Assembly (NCBI GenBank): GCA_016508695.1
Contig: VNKQ01000009.1
Span: forward strand, 1,488,001 to 1,552,000
From: Hyphodiscus hymeniophilus
Lineage: Eukaryota > Ascomycota > Leotiomycetes > Helotiales > Hyphodiscaceae
Direction: 5' to 3'
Length of the DNA: 64,000 bases
Shown piece by piece: positions 1 through 13,074 of the stretch. Under the pieces are notes generated by a model. The model was given only the letters and a program-made list of their open reading frames with translations, ran no database searches and was not told the origin of the DNA. How positions within the stretch are numbered: the stretch's first letter is position 1; each line of letters begins with the position of its first letter. Made by a program: the position numbers and the translations under genes.

Positions 1-3000
1 AGTTGAAACTCGATAGTCCACGAGAGCTGTTTCAATTATTTTCGCCACAGCTCCTCTTCACTTGGTTAGAGTTCGAGCCTCTTACAGAAATTCCATTTCA
101 AATTTTTGGATATACTAGTCTCAAGGACCTGATTGCGGATTCCCAGGAAGAAGCTGCAGCATTGATGGTCATGCGAGGCCAAAATGACGCAGTGAGCACG
201 TTGTCAGGCATTGCTAACATGAGCGAGGCTGAGCTCCTCCGCCATAGTTTCACGAAGGTGTTAGGATACTCAGTTGCTGGCGACATAGCTTCCAACCCCA
301 CCATGAACATTGGCCCTAATGAGAGCCATACGAAGAAATGCCTGGGCGAGGACGTCTACTTTGAGTCTGTCAACTTGCACTTTACGGACATTATTTCTCT
401 TCTGTTCAATTCGCTAGATCATGGAGACGCTGAAAGATACCTCAAGAAGCAAAAGGAATATGTGCCAGCGGCCCAAATAATGGCGGAAATCAAGTCCATA
501 AGCTCGTCTAAAGTAACTTTGCCCCCGAACCAACAGCCGATCTTCAGAGTGAAGAACTTAATTGCTGCGATCCACCGTCTGTGCTCTAGAACCCCTTACG
601 AGCCTACGACCTTATTCACTCCTCCATTGATCGTTTCCATCGCTAGGAAGCTTCTTAGCACCGTCCACCCCGCGCTTGGCTCCCTTCATGCCTGCTCAAT
701 TCTGAGAAAGCTACGGATTCTGATCTCCCTTTCGGGTGCAGCAGCAACGGACGGCTATCCTCTAGAGATGCTTCTTCACTCAATCAGACCGTTTATCACT
801 GACGCAGAGTGTGCTGACGATGCAATTGGCATCGTACAATATTTGATTGATCGAGGCTCAGAATACCTCCACAAAGCACCATCTTTTGTGGCAGGCCTTA
901 CTCTATCGATATTTGGTTCTTTAAGAGCTTTTCTCAACACACCCCCGGCCAGTACCACCCAAGAGAGCCAGTACAGAGAAACAATGTCCAGAGCTCAAAA
1001 GTTTCATGCTTGGGTGGGGAACTTCATTAAAAAGTACAATCCCTCTTCAGTAGAAGCGGAACTGAAGTCCAACTTCCGTGCACTGGTTCAATCCGGCTTC
1101 AAAATTGGTTCGGTTGGTAATGCTGAGATTAATACAGCAGAGAGTGACTTACTCTTCCGCCTGTTAGAAGATGAAAAAGCTGGAGGATTTCTTCTTAGCC
1201 GCCCCTCCAGAGAGCTTGCGTTCAAAATGCTTTGCTCTGACTTCCAGGTCCCAGCTTCGTTTCGGGTAGACATCTTAGGGAGCGATAATCTCGCCGTTGA
1301 GAACGCCACGGTGGTGTGGAAATCCTGCAGAGGCGAGTCCACAAGCAAGGAGTATTTGTCCTGGGCGGCCAGGGTTCTTGGAAGAGCGTTTGCTGCATCT
1401 GGCCATGTTAGTGAAGCCCTTCTGCAGGAATCTACGCTGTCACAAATCGAGGAACTTGGAGTGGCGTTAAACGATCCAGCAGCCTCGCAAGCCTGCATCT
1501 TGGGAATAGTGCAAAGTCTTACTTTAGGACATGATCGATCCACTGCTGGACTGGCCGAAATTGCCTTACGACTCATCGTCACTCATGCCGACGAGGATCT
1601 AGAGCGTGTCTGCAATAAGATTCTCCCACAAACACTCAACGTTGCCTCAAGATGGTTACCATATCTTACCCCCCCGTCTGACACCCCAAATATCATGGGA
1701 GTGTCGGGGACGGCCAAGGATTCATTTACAGCAGACGCAATCTTGCGACCATGTTGGCCTCGCGATGTGGCTACATTTCTGGCATGTTCTATGCCTGATA
1801 ATCCTTTGCTTATAGCATTAGTGCCACTACTCCGTGAAGTTCCCTCGTTTGCGGGGCGAGTCTTCGCCTTTGTCCTTCATATCGTCCTATCGACCCCATC
1901 CAAATGCCAGCTTTCCATCAAGAAAAAGATCTCGCATGCATTTACAATCTGGTTTGACGAAGCAAAGGCTGCCGGCAAAGACAACCTGAAGATGGTCATC
2001 AACTCAATCCTTTATCTTCGAACGCAAGTGTTTCCTACCGAAAAATCTGTGGCTGATCGGTCACAATGGCTCGAGATCGATTATCTCAAAGCAGCGATAG
2101 CTGCAAAGAATTGCGGCATGTTTAAGACATCACTTCTATTTACCGAGCACTTTTATGCCGACTCGGCACCTGTCAAATCGTCACGGCGCTCCTCTGCAAT
2201 TGGACACGATCACCCAGAGTTTCCTACCGAAATTCTTCTCACCATCTTCGAGAACATCGACGACCCCGACCTCTACTATGGCGTGCAACAAAATGCAAGC
2301 TTCGGCACCATTCAGGCGCGGCTGGATTATGAAAGAGACGGGTTGAAGAGCCTAGCGTTCCGAGGTGCTCAGTATGACAGTCATGTGAGAAGACGCGCCC
2401 CCCAGTCAACCCAGGATGTGCATTCGCTGGTCAGCGCACTAAACGTTCTCGGTCAGAGTGGACTATCCCATTCGTTACTCCAAGCTCAAGCGACGGTTGG
2501 GATGAGTGCTGCATCACTCGAGTCAATGTTTCAGACGGCTCGTAAGCTTGAGCAGTGGGATATTCCGGTTCCTACCTCCCGCCCTAGCAACGCCGTCACT
2601 CTGTACAAAGCATTTCAGGCAGTAAACAACGCTCCAGACTATTCCACAATGCTACGAGCGATCGACGAAGGGCTTGATTGCACCATGGCCAGCCTAGTCA
2701 GAGAAGACCTTGGTGCTAGCGCTCTTCATGGTTCTCTCCAGACCTTGGCCGCATTAGTAGAGATGGATGAGGTACTCAGCTCGAAGGGGTCTTTAGACCT
2801 TGAGGAGATACTAGCTAGATTCAGAGGCCGGCAGGAATGGATGAAAATTGGAAAGTGAGTTTTTCGCGAAGACGTGGCTTCTATTGCCGCTAACCTGGTT
2901 CAGATTTGAGGACGTCAACCAGGTCTTGTCCTGCAGAGGAACAACATTTAGCACTCTCGGGCAACAAGCTCGATTACACAAGACCATCAACGTCGGAGCC

Positions 3001-5426
3001 CGTGACACCAGATTCGTAGAGGTTGAGAATGCTTTGCTATCTTCTGAGCTTACTCGAGCACACGTTGCCCTGCAAGAGTCTTTGTCTGCGGCCACCTCCC
3101 TTATTGATCTTATTCCCTTTTGCAACGATCTTGGGTTGAAAGTTGACATTGCTATCCATTTGGAAGCTTCGAACGCTCTTTGGGACCAAGGAGAGTTTGC
3201 CTCTTCCATCCGAATGCTTCAGAGTCTAGAGCGAGAGAAGCCAGCACCTGGCACAAAACAGGACATCGTAATCGGCCGCTCAAAGCTCCTATCACAGATT
3301 GGTTCTCGAGTTTCTGATGCCCGAATGGAGAAGCCGGACAGGATTCTCGAAAACTATTTGAAGCCGGCGCTTCACGAACTGAAAGGCAAAAGCCAAGGGG
3401 TAGAAGCTGGCCAAGTCTACCATCAGTTTGCTGTCTTTTGCGATCAGCAGCTTCAAGATGCAGATGGTCTCGAGGAACTCGAACGCCTGAAGAGAATGAA
3501 AAAGACCAAGGAAGATGACATCAGAGACCTCACTAAGCTCTATAGCTCACCATCTACCCGCACCAAGCGTGTACAAGATGAACTCATAAAATCGAAGAGT
3601 TGGCTCAAGCTTGATAAAGAAGAACTCCAGCGTCAGGTGACAAACAGAGACGAATTCTTGCGCCAAAGCCTGGAGAATTACCTTCTAGCTTTGAGTGCCT
3701 CCGATGAGCATGATAACAACGCTCTCCGCTTCACGTCATTGTGGTTGGAGCACTCAGACACGCGACTTGCCAATGAAGCAGTTTCTAAGCACCTAGCTCG
3801 CGTCGCGAGCCGCAAGTTTGCTCCGTTAATTAATCAGCTCACATCTCGGCTTCAAGATACAAGTGGAGGCTTTCAACAACTTCTTTTCGCGTTAGTGCTG
3901 CGAATAGCTAGTGACCACCCATTTCACGCGATATATCAGATCTACGCGTCCGCCAATACTCCTGCGAACGTAAAGGATGAAACGGCTACGCTGAGACATA
4001 ACGCTGCAGTGAAATTGACGAAAGAACTGGCAGTTCATCAGAAGTCGGCGTCAATATGGAATTCGATAAACTTGACGAACAGATATTACTGCCAGCTTGC
4101 CAACGAGAAAGACGACCAGAAATATAAAGCTGGGCGTAAGGTGTCTTTGAAAGAGTCTCCAGCCGCTTCGAAGTTGAGCAACACAATCGCTAAGCACCCG
4201 ATTCCTTCTCCGACTATGCAGATCAAACTTGCAGCAGATATGGACTATTCCAATGTTCCGGTGATGATAAGGTTTGAACCGACAATTAGCATCGCATCGG
4301 GCGTGAGTGCCCCGAAGATAATGACCACGATCGCGAACAACGGGGAGAGATTTAAGCAGTTGGTGGGTTGACACCCAGGCCCTTGATTTCAATTTAGCTT
4401 ACGTTCTGCAGGTCAAAGGAGGCAATGATGACTTACGACAAGACGCAATCATGGAGCAAGTCTTTGAGCAAGTCAGTGAGCTACTTCGAGCGAACAGATC
4501 GACGCGCCAGCGAAATCTGAGCATCAGAACCTATAAAGTCATGCCACTGACCTCAACTGCTGGTATCATCGAATTCGTTCCTAATACCATTCCCCTACAC
4601 GAATATCTCATGCCAGCTCACGAGCGATATTATCCGAAGGACTTAAAAGGAAACCAATGTCGAAAGGTAATAAATGATGCGCAGAAAGAGTCTCATAAAG
4701 TCCGAGTTGAGAAGTACCGGAGCGTCACAGAGAGATTCCACCCCGCCCTGAGATACTTCTTCACCGAGAAATTCCTGGATCCTGACGAGTGGTTTACCAA
4801 GAGACTAGCATACACCAGAAGCACGGCTGCCATTTCGATATTGGGCCATGTACTTGGTCTAGGTGACAGACATGGGCATAACATTCTTCTGGATACAGAG
4901 AACGGAGAAGTTATCCACATAGATCTAGGAATTGCTTTCGAGTGGGGTCGGGTGCTGCCCGTACCCGAGCTCGTCCCTTTCCGCCTGACTCGTGACATTG
5001 TCGACGGCATGGGGATCACAAAGACTGAAGGAGCGTTCCGTCGTTGCTGTGAATTTACCCTGGAAACGTTACGAAAGGAAGTCTACAGCATCATGACCAT
5101 TCTCGACGTCCTGCGCTACGATCCGCTGTACAGCTGGTCGGTATCTCCTGTGCGTTTGGCGAAATTGCAAGAAGGACAGACCGCAGCTCTGGAGGATACT
5201 GGTACAGTGAAAGAGGTTCGCAATGAGCCGGATGAGGCCCACAGAGCTTTGACGGTCATCAGCAAGAAATTGCAGAAAACACTGAGTGTCACAGCCACTG
5301 TAAACGATCTTATCAATCAAGCTACTGACGAGAATAATTTAGCCGTACTATACTCTGGTAAGTCCTTTCGACATAAGTCCCCAGGCAACATTACTGACTT
5401 CGACAGGCTGGGCTGCATATGCGTAA
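1..5426 (+). CDS. tel1: Tel1/ATM serine-threonine kinase, C-terminal part (5' end outside window)
   Basis: Exons <1..2854, 2904..4362, 4412..5357 and 5407..5426 join in phase and give about 1759 residues. The reading frame is open at the left edge with no true ATG, so the N-terminus lies outside the window. Exons 1-2 are helical-repeat and FAT-type sequence. Exon 3 is a PI3K-like kinase domain: it starts at the conserved KGGNDDLRQD motif and carries the catalytic GDRHGHN and the metal-binding HIDLG. The last exon completes the FATC tail (LAVLYSGWAAYA, then stop); reading through the last intron would lose that tail. The family (ATM/Tel1) is a nuclear kinase signalling double-strand breaks and telomere status, activated by Mre11-Rad50-Nbs1/Xrs2. 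Full fungal Tel1 is about 2800-2900 residues, so roughly the first 1000 are missing. This is a housekeeping gene and marks a conserved left flank. Confidence 0.95.
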
Positions 5427-5664
5427 TACTTCTCTGCATTGTTTTGGAGTCGGAAAGCGGTGGGTTTTTGGCGTGTAAATACTTCTCCTGCACAGATCTA
5501 AGTTCATTGCTTTGCATGTTGGAAAGGTTCCGGTAGATTAATGTGTGCAGAGGTGAACCTAATCATGAGACAAAGCCGAATTCAGCTATTGTACATTTTC
5601 AAGGTTCTGGCTCTAAGCTTGCGGATAATTCCCTCTTTCTCGGCGTTACAATAACTTGCAGATA

Positions 5665-6129
5665 TCAAAGAGCCGGAACTTCTCGGACGCCTCCCACTTC
5701 CTGTCTTTCGTTCTCTGCTTCCAACCTCTGCAGAATATTCTCTGCGACCTCCTCACCCGCAAAGTCCCTCTCCCCTGCCGTCGGATTCTTCGCCACCCTC
5801 TCAATATCTACCTTCAATTCCATCTGCCACTCCTTTGGCATCTCTGCCACCAAATAGGTTAAACAATTTTTGGCCCACTCCTGGTCATCACCTCTCAAGA
5901 CTTTCCGTATAGGCTCGATCAACTCTTTGGGATAACGAATCAGGAGATCTCGGACTGGGATGAATATCGGCCAATTCTCGTCTTCGAGCCATTCCAAGAG
6001 TCTCGAGAAGAGAGGCGCTAATTCAGAGATGGATAGGGTCGCCAGATGCGTGACGGCGGCGTGGTCGAATTTGTGGCTTGGGAGAAGAGATATCTGCGCT
6101 GGCATTATGGGCGGTGATGGATAAATCAT
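5665..6129 (-). CDS. DUF5071-like small protein
   Basis: Single-exon ORF of 154 residues, ATG at 6129. The central part (LEWLEDENWPIFIPVRDLL, then a VLRGDDQEWAKNCL segment) resembles DUF5071, an uncharacterised all-helical repeat-like domain in bacteria and fungi. The C-terminal 30 residues are charged and probably helical. No signal peptide or membrane segment is visible. The gene is convergent with tel1, whose stop lies about 240 bp away. No function is known for the family. The domain assignment is from recall of the motif and is moderately certain; that the ORF is coding is fairly likely from its length and composition. Confidence 0.6.
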   Translation of the reverse strand: MIYPSPPIMPAQISLLPSHKFDHAAVTHLATLSISELAPLFSRLLEWLEDENWPIFIPVRDLLIRYPKELIEPIRKVLRGDDQEWAKNCLTYLVAEMPKEWQMELKVDIERVAKNPTAGERDFAGEEVAENILQRLEAENERQEVGGVREVPAL

Positions 6130-6922
6130 TCCAACAATCTGATATCATAAGAATTAGCTGCATAGAAGAAAGATGTCTTGTGTAGAATAATTGGTCAGAC
6201 CGAGAGAATATAGCGGAGTCACGTGGCGAACCAAGCTCGAAGAAATTTAGTGAATATCGTATCAAAGAGTTGAACGTAGGAGCTATCATAATGTGGAAGA
6301 CAATCAATTATATGAGCTTTCCTGACGTGTTCAAACTATTCTTTCGGTATAAGAAAAGCATACCAATCACAGACCTCGCAATCAGCCCTTACGTGAGCTA
6401 GTACAGCTGCGTTGGCATGAGGCTAGCGGTCTTCACAGTCTGACAATGCCATCTTTCTGTTTAGAGACCCTAACACCATCGACCTAGTTGAGCGCGGGAT
6501 TGCGGACTTACTTCTAGCAATCTGAAAGTGCAAATGCGGGAATTGGCCGGAAGCACTAACAGGTTAGTGTTCCCTCCCTTGTGCGGTCGACGAACTACAA
6601 AGTTAACACGACCGTGTCAACAGCAACATTTCTCGAGGCGACTTTTATCCGTGCATGCTCTCGAATGGAATAGATCCGAAACGGCCAAGTTCTATAGCAA
6701 GGGCGAAGCCAAGGTGAACGGATTGTCCCACGTTAAAAATACATGAAATTGCGCTTTAACTCATATCCAGGTCGAAGACTTTGGCGTGAAACATACGCAG
6801 CTTTGGAAATCGCAGCCACTGGTTTCGGAATCCGTGCTTTCATTCATTGATCCCAAAACCATGCGCCATGAATAGCGCCGCTATATTTCAAGATGCCAGT
6901 GCCATGATCTCATAATTTCAGG
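6130..6922. other. Gene-free stretch
   Basis: About 790 bp between the DUF5071-like gene start and the methyltransferase stop. I see only short out-of-context ORFs and no repeat or RNA gene. Confidence 0.5.
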
Positions 6923-8072
6923 CTACTTTTGGAATGCCATCACAGCATAGCGGAAAGTACCATTCGCAAACCCCCTTCTCATTGCTCGAAAGGCTTGGAA
7001 AAATGCTAATCCATCTCGACCCTGGGTCGCCGCGAAAGCCCATAATGCTGGTGATTGTATCAAACTCCATGAGATGTCCCTGACGTGGTCAGCCAAAGTG
7101 CATCGCCGAGAATTGAATTGAAGCTCACCATGTCTTAGAAACCTTCTCGCTGATATCAAACGGTTCCGCGAAGACACGCAGACCAGTCAAGTCTGCAAAA
7201 TTCAAATAATCGGATTGATCGCAGAGAGGCGGAAGCAGCATTCCATCTAGTTCCAGTCAACAAATATAGCAATAACGCACACAGAAAACAGACCTTCAAT
7301 CGGCTTTATGTCAGCATCCATCTGCTTCTCCGTTAACCCTTCGGCCTTGAACCAATCCGCGACTACAAGCTTGCCGCCAGGGTTCAACAGCAACGCCGAA
7401 TTCTGAAAGAAAAGCTCCTTGTTTGGCAAATGGCTCATCGCTTCCGAAATCCAAACACAATCGAAAGCCGCTTTGCTCGGTTCTGTCGTAAAAAAGTCAC
7501 CCATTTTCTCAGCGTCCAATTCTAAGAACTGTACCGATCCATCGCCTAGCTTCACCATGGATTCGTTTTTATCGACTACCGTCGCACCAATCGCTTCTGA
7601 GCTCAGCCTCCGTGCGGTTTCGACCTGCTTTCCGCTGATGGTCACACCGGTGACAGCACACCCGTGCTCCTTCGCGAGATACCGCGATGTTCCACCAATT
7701 CCACATCCCACATCCAGGACTGTGCTCCCAATTGGTAAATTGGATCGCTCTAAAAGAAGCTCGATCAACTGAAGTTGCGCTTTCTCTTTGGTGTCTGTTG
7801 GCTCGAGGAAGTATCCATGGTGGATATGCTCGCCCCTGTTGTTGTTCAACACATGATAGACTGATAGTGGGGGAGGCGGGGATTAAAAGCCGGTATTACC
7901 AGAGAGAATAATAGTAATCAGAACATATTTCATAGTGATGTCTGATACGATCTTTCAGTGCGTTGTAGGAGATGAAGGGCTCAGGAGCAGGCGTTTCGTA
8001 TTGACTGCTAATGTCATGCTCTTCCGACGTCGCATCATTCTGAGGTTCGAGAGCTGATGCGTGGGTGGTCAT
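6923..8072 (-). CDS. SAM-dependent methyltransferase (tocopherol/sterol MT-like, class I)
   Basis: Four exons on the minus strand: 8072..7900, 7835..7294, 7246..7129, 7079..6923, giving 329 residues. The first exon supplies the N-terminal ISYNALKDRIRHHYEICSDYY stretch and splices so that W joins GEHIHHGYF, a signature of gamma-tocopherol/SMT-type methyltransferases. Motif I (VLDVGCGIGGTSRYLA, about residues 97-112) binds SAM. The later ISEAMSHLPNKELFF and LLNPGGKLVVADWF segments match the usual class I motifs. The C-terminal exon ends in FANGTFRYAVMAFQK. The likely reaction is methyl transfer to a small lipophilic molecule, but the substrate cannot be read from sequence. It is about 35 kb from the PKS-NRPS, so a role there is only speculative. 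Confidence 0.88.
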
Positions 8073-9035
8073 TATCGTCGTGAGTCGTGATCTACCAGCT
8101 ACAACTACGTGCAGGCTTGCAGCAGTTGAGAGAGAACGCGGGATAAATATACGGAGGCGAGGGAATTACGTAGGAGAGAATCGGTGAGGCCAAGCTCGCC
8201 AAGTCTCACACAACATGGGCATGAGGATTCATTGCAAGACATTGTTAGCCCGCTAAACTGAATGCAAGATAGTCTTCGCCGGATAAATACCGTATCCTTG
8301 CAGAGCTAATTGTACAAAAGTTGAGGGATGAATGCTGATGGTACGTCTCTCGAAGGAATGATGAAGACTTCCAAAACAAAGGTCGGTAGTCTTTTTATTG
8401 AGTGATTTGAGTTTCGATATTAACAATGCCGCTCCACTGGAGCCGCTTAGTTCTTCAGCAATAATCCAACGAATCAGTAGTGCATTCAGCCTGATTTGCT
8501 ATGAGCTGTCTTAGGGACCGTTTCGTGGTTGTAGAAGCTTTTAACATATGAAGAGAGAGAGCTTCTTCATCACTTTACTAATAATAAAAATGCGTCACCA
8601 AAAAACACCGTCCCTGCACTTTGAATGATCAGCCGGCACATGTCATGTGACCTTGAGCTAAAATCAGAGACTGAAGGGACTGGCCCTTAAGGATGGGCTA
8701 GAGGACCTGTATCATCGTACTGAAGGTCAGATGATATATTAGGTAAGCTCCAAATAGAAGCCAAAGTGACGGTCACCTGACATGTACTGGTTAAATCAAA
8801 AAGAAACGGTTTAATTCTGAAAGCAAGGAAATTTCTGATATAACAGGTACATCCCACGGTTAGTGAGATCCTAATGCCTTAACGCCATGCCGACACACTT
8901 GGTGAAATAAGATTGAGTATTGCCAGATACGGACTTTCAATCAATCACAAAAGCTTAACCCCATCCCATTGTTTTTTGGTGTACTCCTGCAATATAGTCT
9001 GTGCGCACATCGAGAAATTCGTGAATCGTTCTAAA
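8073..9035. other. Gene-free stretch
   Basis: About 960 bp between the methyltransferase start and the stop of the membrane-protein gene. It is A/T-rich with no convincing exon, repeat or RNA gene. Confidence 0.5.
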
Positions 9036-9991
9036 TTAGAAGGCTTGACCCTGGGTGGGGTATTCGCCTGGCGCGTAAGGTTTTTGCCGTTGGGTTTGTT
9101 GCGGGTAAGTTTGTTGAACGTAGGCCTCAATCTTGTTCTCAGGCGCCCGCTCTCTCCACATGTTTCGGGTGATAAACCCAACAATGACTAAGACTGTGAC
9201 CACGACCGCCGATGGAATGACGTCGAGGAATATTCTCCACCCTAATGAGTTTGCGAATGATTGGCTTTTGAGGACGAAGGAGAGGATACCATAGATGAGT
9301 CGCATTCCGATAAAAGGAAGGGAGATGAGGACACCTTTGAGGAGCTGGTTTTATATTAGTCACTGACTGCTTACGAAAACATGGACTAAGACTCACAGCT
9401 GTGCCATTTGCATAGAACATGGGGTCAGTCCTCGGGTGGCCCTTCAAAGACCATAATGCCCAAGCACATAATGTTAGCCAGCAAATGAAAACGACAAGTA
9501 GGCCGAACTTGATGACATGCGATGTATTGGGTGCCTCCTTCTTGTCCTCGACCTTAACAATGCCAATGATCATTACAATCAAGCCCAAGCTGACGAGGAT
9601 GTGCATACTGATGACCAGAAACCATTCGAGCTTCTTTCGGAGATCTTTATTGCGCGCTCGTCGACTATGAATGTGTTAGCTACGGAGCCGGAAATAGAAT
9701 GGCTTTGGATTGGACATACGCCTCATGCATGATCCCGAGAGCTGCGAGGAGTAGTGGTGAGAGTCCGACGGAATTGATGATAACAACGCCGGTGGACTTC
9801 GTGGTGTTATTAGCGATGGCTTTCAGTTCGACGATAGCACCGATCACAGTGATCAAGCAGAGAAGCTGTAGATAAAACCACCCTAGAATACCATGGCGAC
9901 CATGTCTCCATAGTATAAACAGCGTTGGTAAGCCTAGAGCCCCGAAAATGATGAGCGTGATAACATAGAGCGTGTGAGTACCGTTAGCCAT
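9036..9991 (-). CDS. Fungal multi-pass membrane protein (DUF7702-like)
   Basis: Three exons, 9991..9720, 9664..9397 and 9344..9036, give 282 residues with ATG at 9991. Hydrophobic segments begin at the N-terminus (LYVITLIIFGALGLPTLFIL) and recur throughout, for about seven predicted membrane spans: LQLLCLITVIGAIVEL, GLSPLLLAALGIM, WFLVISMHILVSLGLIVMII, VIKFGLLVVFICWL, FIGMRLIYGILSFVL and VIPSAVVVTVLVIVGFI. The tail is polar and rich in Gln and Pro. This layout fits the fungal DUF7702 family of uncharacterised integral membrane proteins. No enzymatic motif is visible, and it lacks the cysteine-rich CFEM region of PTH11 receptors. Function unknown. Confidence 0.85.
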
Positions 9992-11362
9992 TTTGCTAGA
10001 AGTTGAGCAGAGGGTGAGGGATGCTCAATTGGTGATTTTTATGAGAAGAAAGCAAGACTGATAGATGCCCTGTGCTATTTCAATGAGGGCTTGAGAATGA
10101 AGAGAACGAACGAAGATGCGGTGGTTCTCAGTGTTGAGCTGATTTGGTAGATGTCTCTTGTCAGAAATGCCAAGATGACCAATTCTTATACAATCGTACC
10201 AGAAATCTTGAAACACTTATGACGATTGAATGGGTAGAGTCATGGAGTCTACGGGCGTAGATCTACGTTAAATCTTTGAAACCTAGTACTTGAGGAAGAG
10301 GAGTGGTTGTTGAACGCGAAAGAGCGGGGAAACGAGATGACGGTAGGATGGGAGGTTATTAAGAACGATCGGTGGATGCAAGCCCCGACATCTGAAGCGA
10401 AGCTTTTGAGTAAAGCATTCTCCATGCAGTTGGACTTCTCACCAAAAATTTGAGGTCTCTGCTCGGCCAGTGGTCGCTGAGGAAATGATTCGAACAAACT
10501 GTCCAATCAATATGGGATTACCTGGTTTCGTAGATGGCATTGCTGATTTCACAGCCTTGATCAGAAAAGATTGAGTACACGATTTCAGGACTTGTCAGAG
10601 AGGGATCTGAGGCTCAAGCCAACTTAAAAAACCGTCAGACCCAGGTTGGAGCCACGTCCGATGTACCGAGAATTTAGTCAGAGATGGAGATGGCGCTACG
10701 TCCAAGAGTGGCTTGGTAGAAATCTATTTCTGGAGGTGTAGTCAAACCCACCAATCGGCCTTTAAGCGAGACTTCTCTTCACTCCATAGTCAGATATCTA
10801 AAACCCCTGGTCAGACCAAAAAGTATTTCCATACAGAGCTACACATAAACCTTAATTGAGGAGGCTCAATGTATGCTGGCTTCTCATTTGTCGCGTCATA
10901 TCGGCCGTAATGGAAACACTTAGGAAGAAATTCCTCATTCCTCCAGCACACTCACTCCAGCGCAAAGACCACCAGATCACGAGGGATAATGCTTCTTTTG
11001 GACGTTTACTGCGATCCCAAGGTCACTTTTGGCCTACAAGGCAGTCCCCCAAATCGGCCGTATAGGAGTGCTTGACACTTTCCCGAGGCTTCGGTGACTA
11101 GCCCGCAATCCTAGAATCCGGCACCAAGAATCCCATCCTTATGTTCAAGCTTTGACGGAGTCATGGCTGATATATTATATCAGACAGAGGACCTGATGAC
11201 ATTCATCTAGCAGGGAGCAACAAACATCTCATACAATATAGATCAAGTTTGTTCCTTTGGGCATCAACTTCCATTCATTTTTGCGTCGCTTATTTCCTTC
11301 GTCTTTGACATTTACATCCACTTCAACGTTCTTGTTCTTGTTATTAGACAACTACAGAAATC
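9992..11362. other. Gene-free stretch
   Basis: About 1.37 kb upstream of both the membrane-protein gene (divergent) and the FSH1-type hydrolase, so it probably holds both promoters. No further gene, repeat or RNA is recognised. Confidence 0.5.
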
Positions 11363-12064
11363 ATGCCTCACGCAGTCACTCCTGATATGTACTACACTCT
11401 CCCCACCATCGTCTGCCTTCATGGTCATGGAACCTCCGCCGCCATCTTCGAGGCTCAGACTCGCAATATTCGGCAAAGTCTTCGAGCGCAATATAAATTT
11501 GTCTTCATCGACGCTCCACATGAGTCTGAAGCTGGACCAGGGGTTTATCCAGTATTCGAAGACTCCGGTCCCTTCTACAGCTGGTTCTCCGACAACTCAC
11601 CAGACTCTACCACATCCTCGAAAGCAACTGAGCTCTCCGGTCTGAGTCGATACGTCGAGCACGCCCTCGCTGAAAAGAACGTCAAGACATCCGAGATTGC
11701 GGCCGTGATGGGCTTCTCCCAAGGCACTATCGTTGCCTCACTCCTACTGCTCCAAGCTCAATGGCGCGATGCCAGATGGGCCAACCTTCGCTTCGGCATC
11801 CTCTTATCAGGTGCCTGCCGAGATGATTTCATCACCGCCTTCACTGGGCAGAAATTAAAACTCCCAACAATTCACGTCCATGGCCTAGAGGATCCGTTCC
11901 TGAAAAGCAGCAGGAAACTGCAGGAGGTTTATCATCCCAATTGGGCAAATGTGCTGGAGTTCGACGGCGGTCATCACATTCCGCGCAGACCTTCGGATTT
12001 GGGGAGACTTACGTCACACATCAAGGAGATGAACAAGAGATCGAAAATGCAGACGGTCTGTTGA
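11363..12064 (+). CDS. FSH1-family serine hydrolase
   Basis: Uninterrupted ORF of 233 residues. The alpha/beta-hydrolase features are in order: an N-terminal IVCLHGHGTS oxyanion loop, nucleophile Ser119 in GFSQG, acid Asp177 in HGLEDPF, and His204 in the GGHHIPR segment. Length and motif order match the FSH1 (DUF341) family, whose members include yeast Fsh1 and LovG-type thioesterases that release polyketides from fungal highly reducing PKSs. The substrate here is unknown. The PKS-NRPS further right has its own release domain and is about 31 kb away, so a role as its thioesterase is possible but not shown. The start is supported by an AAATC-ATG context after a pyrimidine-rich leader. Confidence 0.92.
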   Translation: MPHAVTPDMYYTLPTIVCLHGHGTSAAIFEAQTRNIRQSLRAQYKFVFIDAPHESEAGPGVYPVFEDSGPFYSWFSDNSPDSTTSSKATELSGLSRYVEHALAEKNVKTSEIAAVMGFSQGTIVASLLLLQAQWRDARWANLRFGILLSGACRDDFITAFTGQKLKLPTIHVHGLEDPFLKSSRKLQEVYHPNWANVLEFDGGHHIPRRPSDLGRLTSHIKEMNKRSKMQTVC

Positions 12065-12596
12065 GACTAAGGCGGAGTTGAAGGATTGTAAATATTTGAC
12101 GCTGTCACGTGATTAAAGCGCATGGGATTGGGGCGAATTGTGGGCAGAGAAAATAGAGGGCAGGACCGCTCTGCTTGGGCGGAGTTCTGGGAGTTTGGTT
12201 CGTCTTTACGGTAGGAGACAGCTTTTAGGTTGTTGCTCGATCTCATTGGATATCGAAGCACCCTCGCTGTGGATTTGGGTCTTTATTTTGTTCGTATGAC
12301 TGGTACACGGAAACTATCATGTTTAAGCTGTGTCTATTGAAGCGTGAACTCGATACAAGATTAAGACTTGGTGATCAATCGAACGCTGTCAAAGAGATAA
12401 GACGTTTCATCTTGGCGACATCAAAAACATCCATTTTTTTCGACGACATGTGTCCTATCACCTACAAAAGCAAGTGTGAATTTTTCAAGCGGTGGCCTTG
12501 ATACTCTAGTGAAAGTTTGGGCCAGGCTTCAAGTCTACACTTCGTCTTATCTCCATTACAGAGTTGAATTCCCAGCGACAGCACTTTGCAATCATT
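12065..12596. other. Gene-free stretch
   Basis: About 530 bp downstream of the hydrolase gene. Nothing recognised. Confidence 0.45.
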
Positions 12597-12860
12597 CTAC
12601 AACACGGAGCCGCGAAAGTAGCATTCTCCATACTCTCCCTGCATTCCCCTTCTCGCCCCGTCACTCATCCTATCTCCTATACCCGATCCTTCTCCCAATC
12701 CTTCCGAGCCCGAAGGGGCAATTCTAGGAATAAAAATCTGGATGTCAATCAGAAACTTCGGATAATGCTCAATTAGTTCCTCGACTTTGAAGTAGACGTC
12801 TTCGACTGGCTCTCTCCATCCCAATTGTACGTCTCCAGGGTATATAGGATGAGCTTGGAT
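12597..12860 (-). pseudogene. Second PAH-like segment (possible partial copy or exon)
   Basis: The minus-strand reading ending at 12597 contains PVEDVYFKVEELIEHYPKF followed by LIDIQIFIP, which matches the second helix and closing FLP-like motif of a Sin3 paired amphipathic helix (PAH) domain. A Gly/Ser/Arg-rich tail follows. The first helix of the domain is not found in frame. A short upstream ATG frame (MSPLPIFIATLCQQRFYG, near 12929) might supply a preceding exon, but it does not look like a PAH helix. It lies just downstream of, and on the same strand as, the intact PAH gene at 13075-13421, suggesting a diverged tandem copy. Whether it is an exon, an independent gene or a relic is uncertain. 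Confidence 0.35.
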
Positions 12861-13074
12861 GTGTGAGACCTACGCCATAGAACCGTTGCTGACATAGCGT
12901 GGCAATGAAAATGGGAAGAGGGGACATCGGATCGGAGACGAGAGATGGTGTGTATCGTGAGTGTCGTGATATTCTAGGCACGTGACATCGGCTGACGGGA
13001 ATCTATCGGACTTCTTTGGGATGGGGTGCTCTGTCATCTTGACTCCATTGCCCTCCTCGCCCCCTCCCATCTCC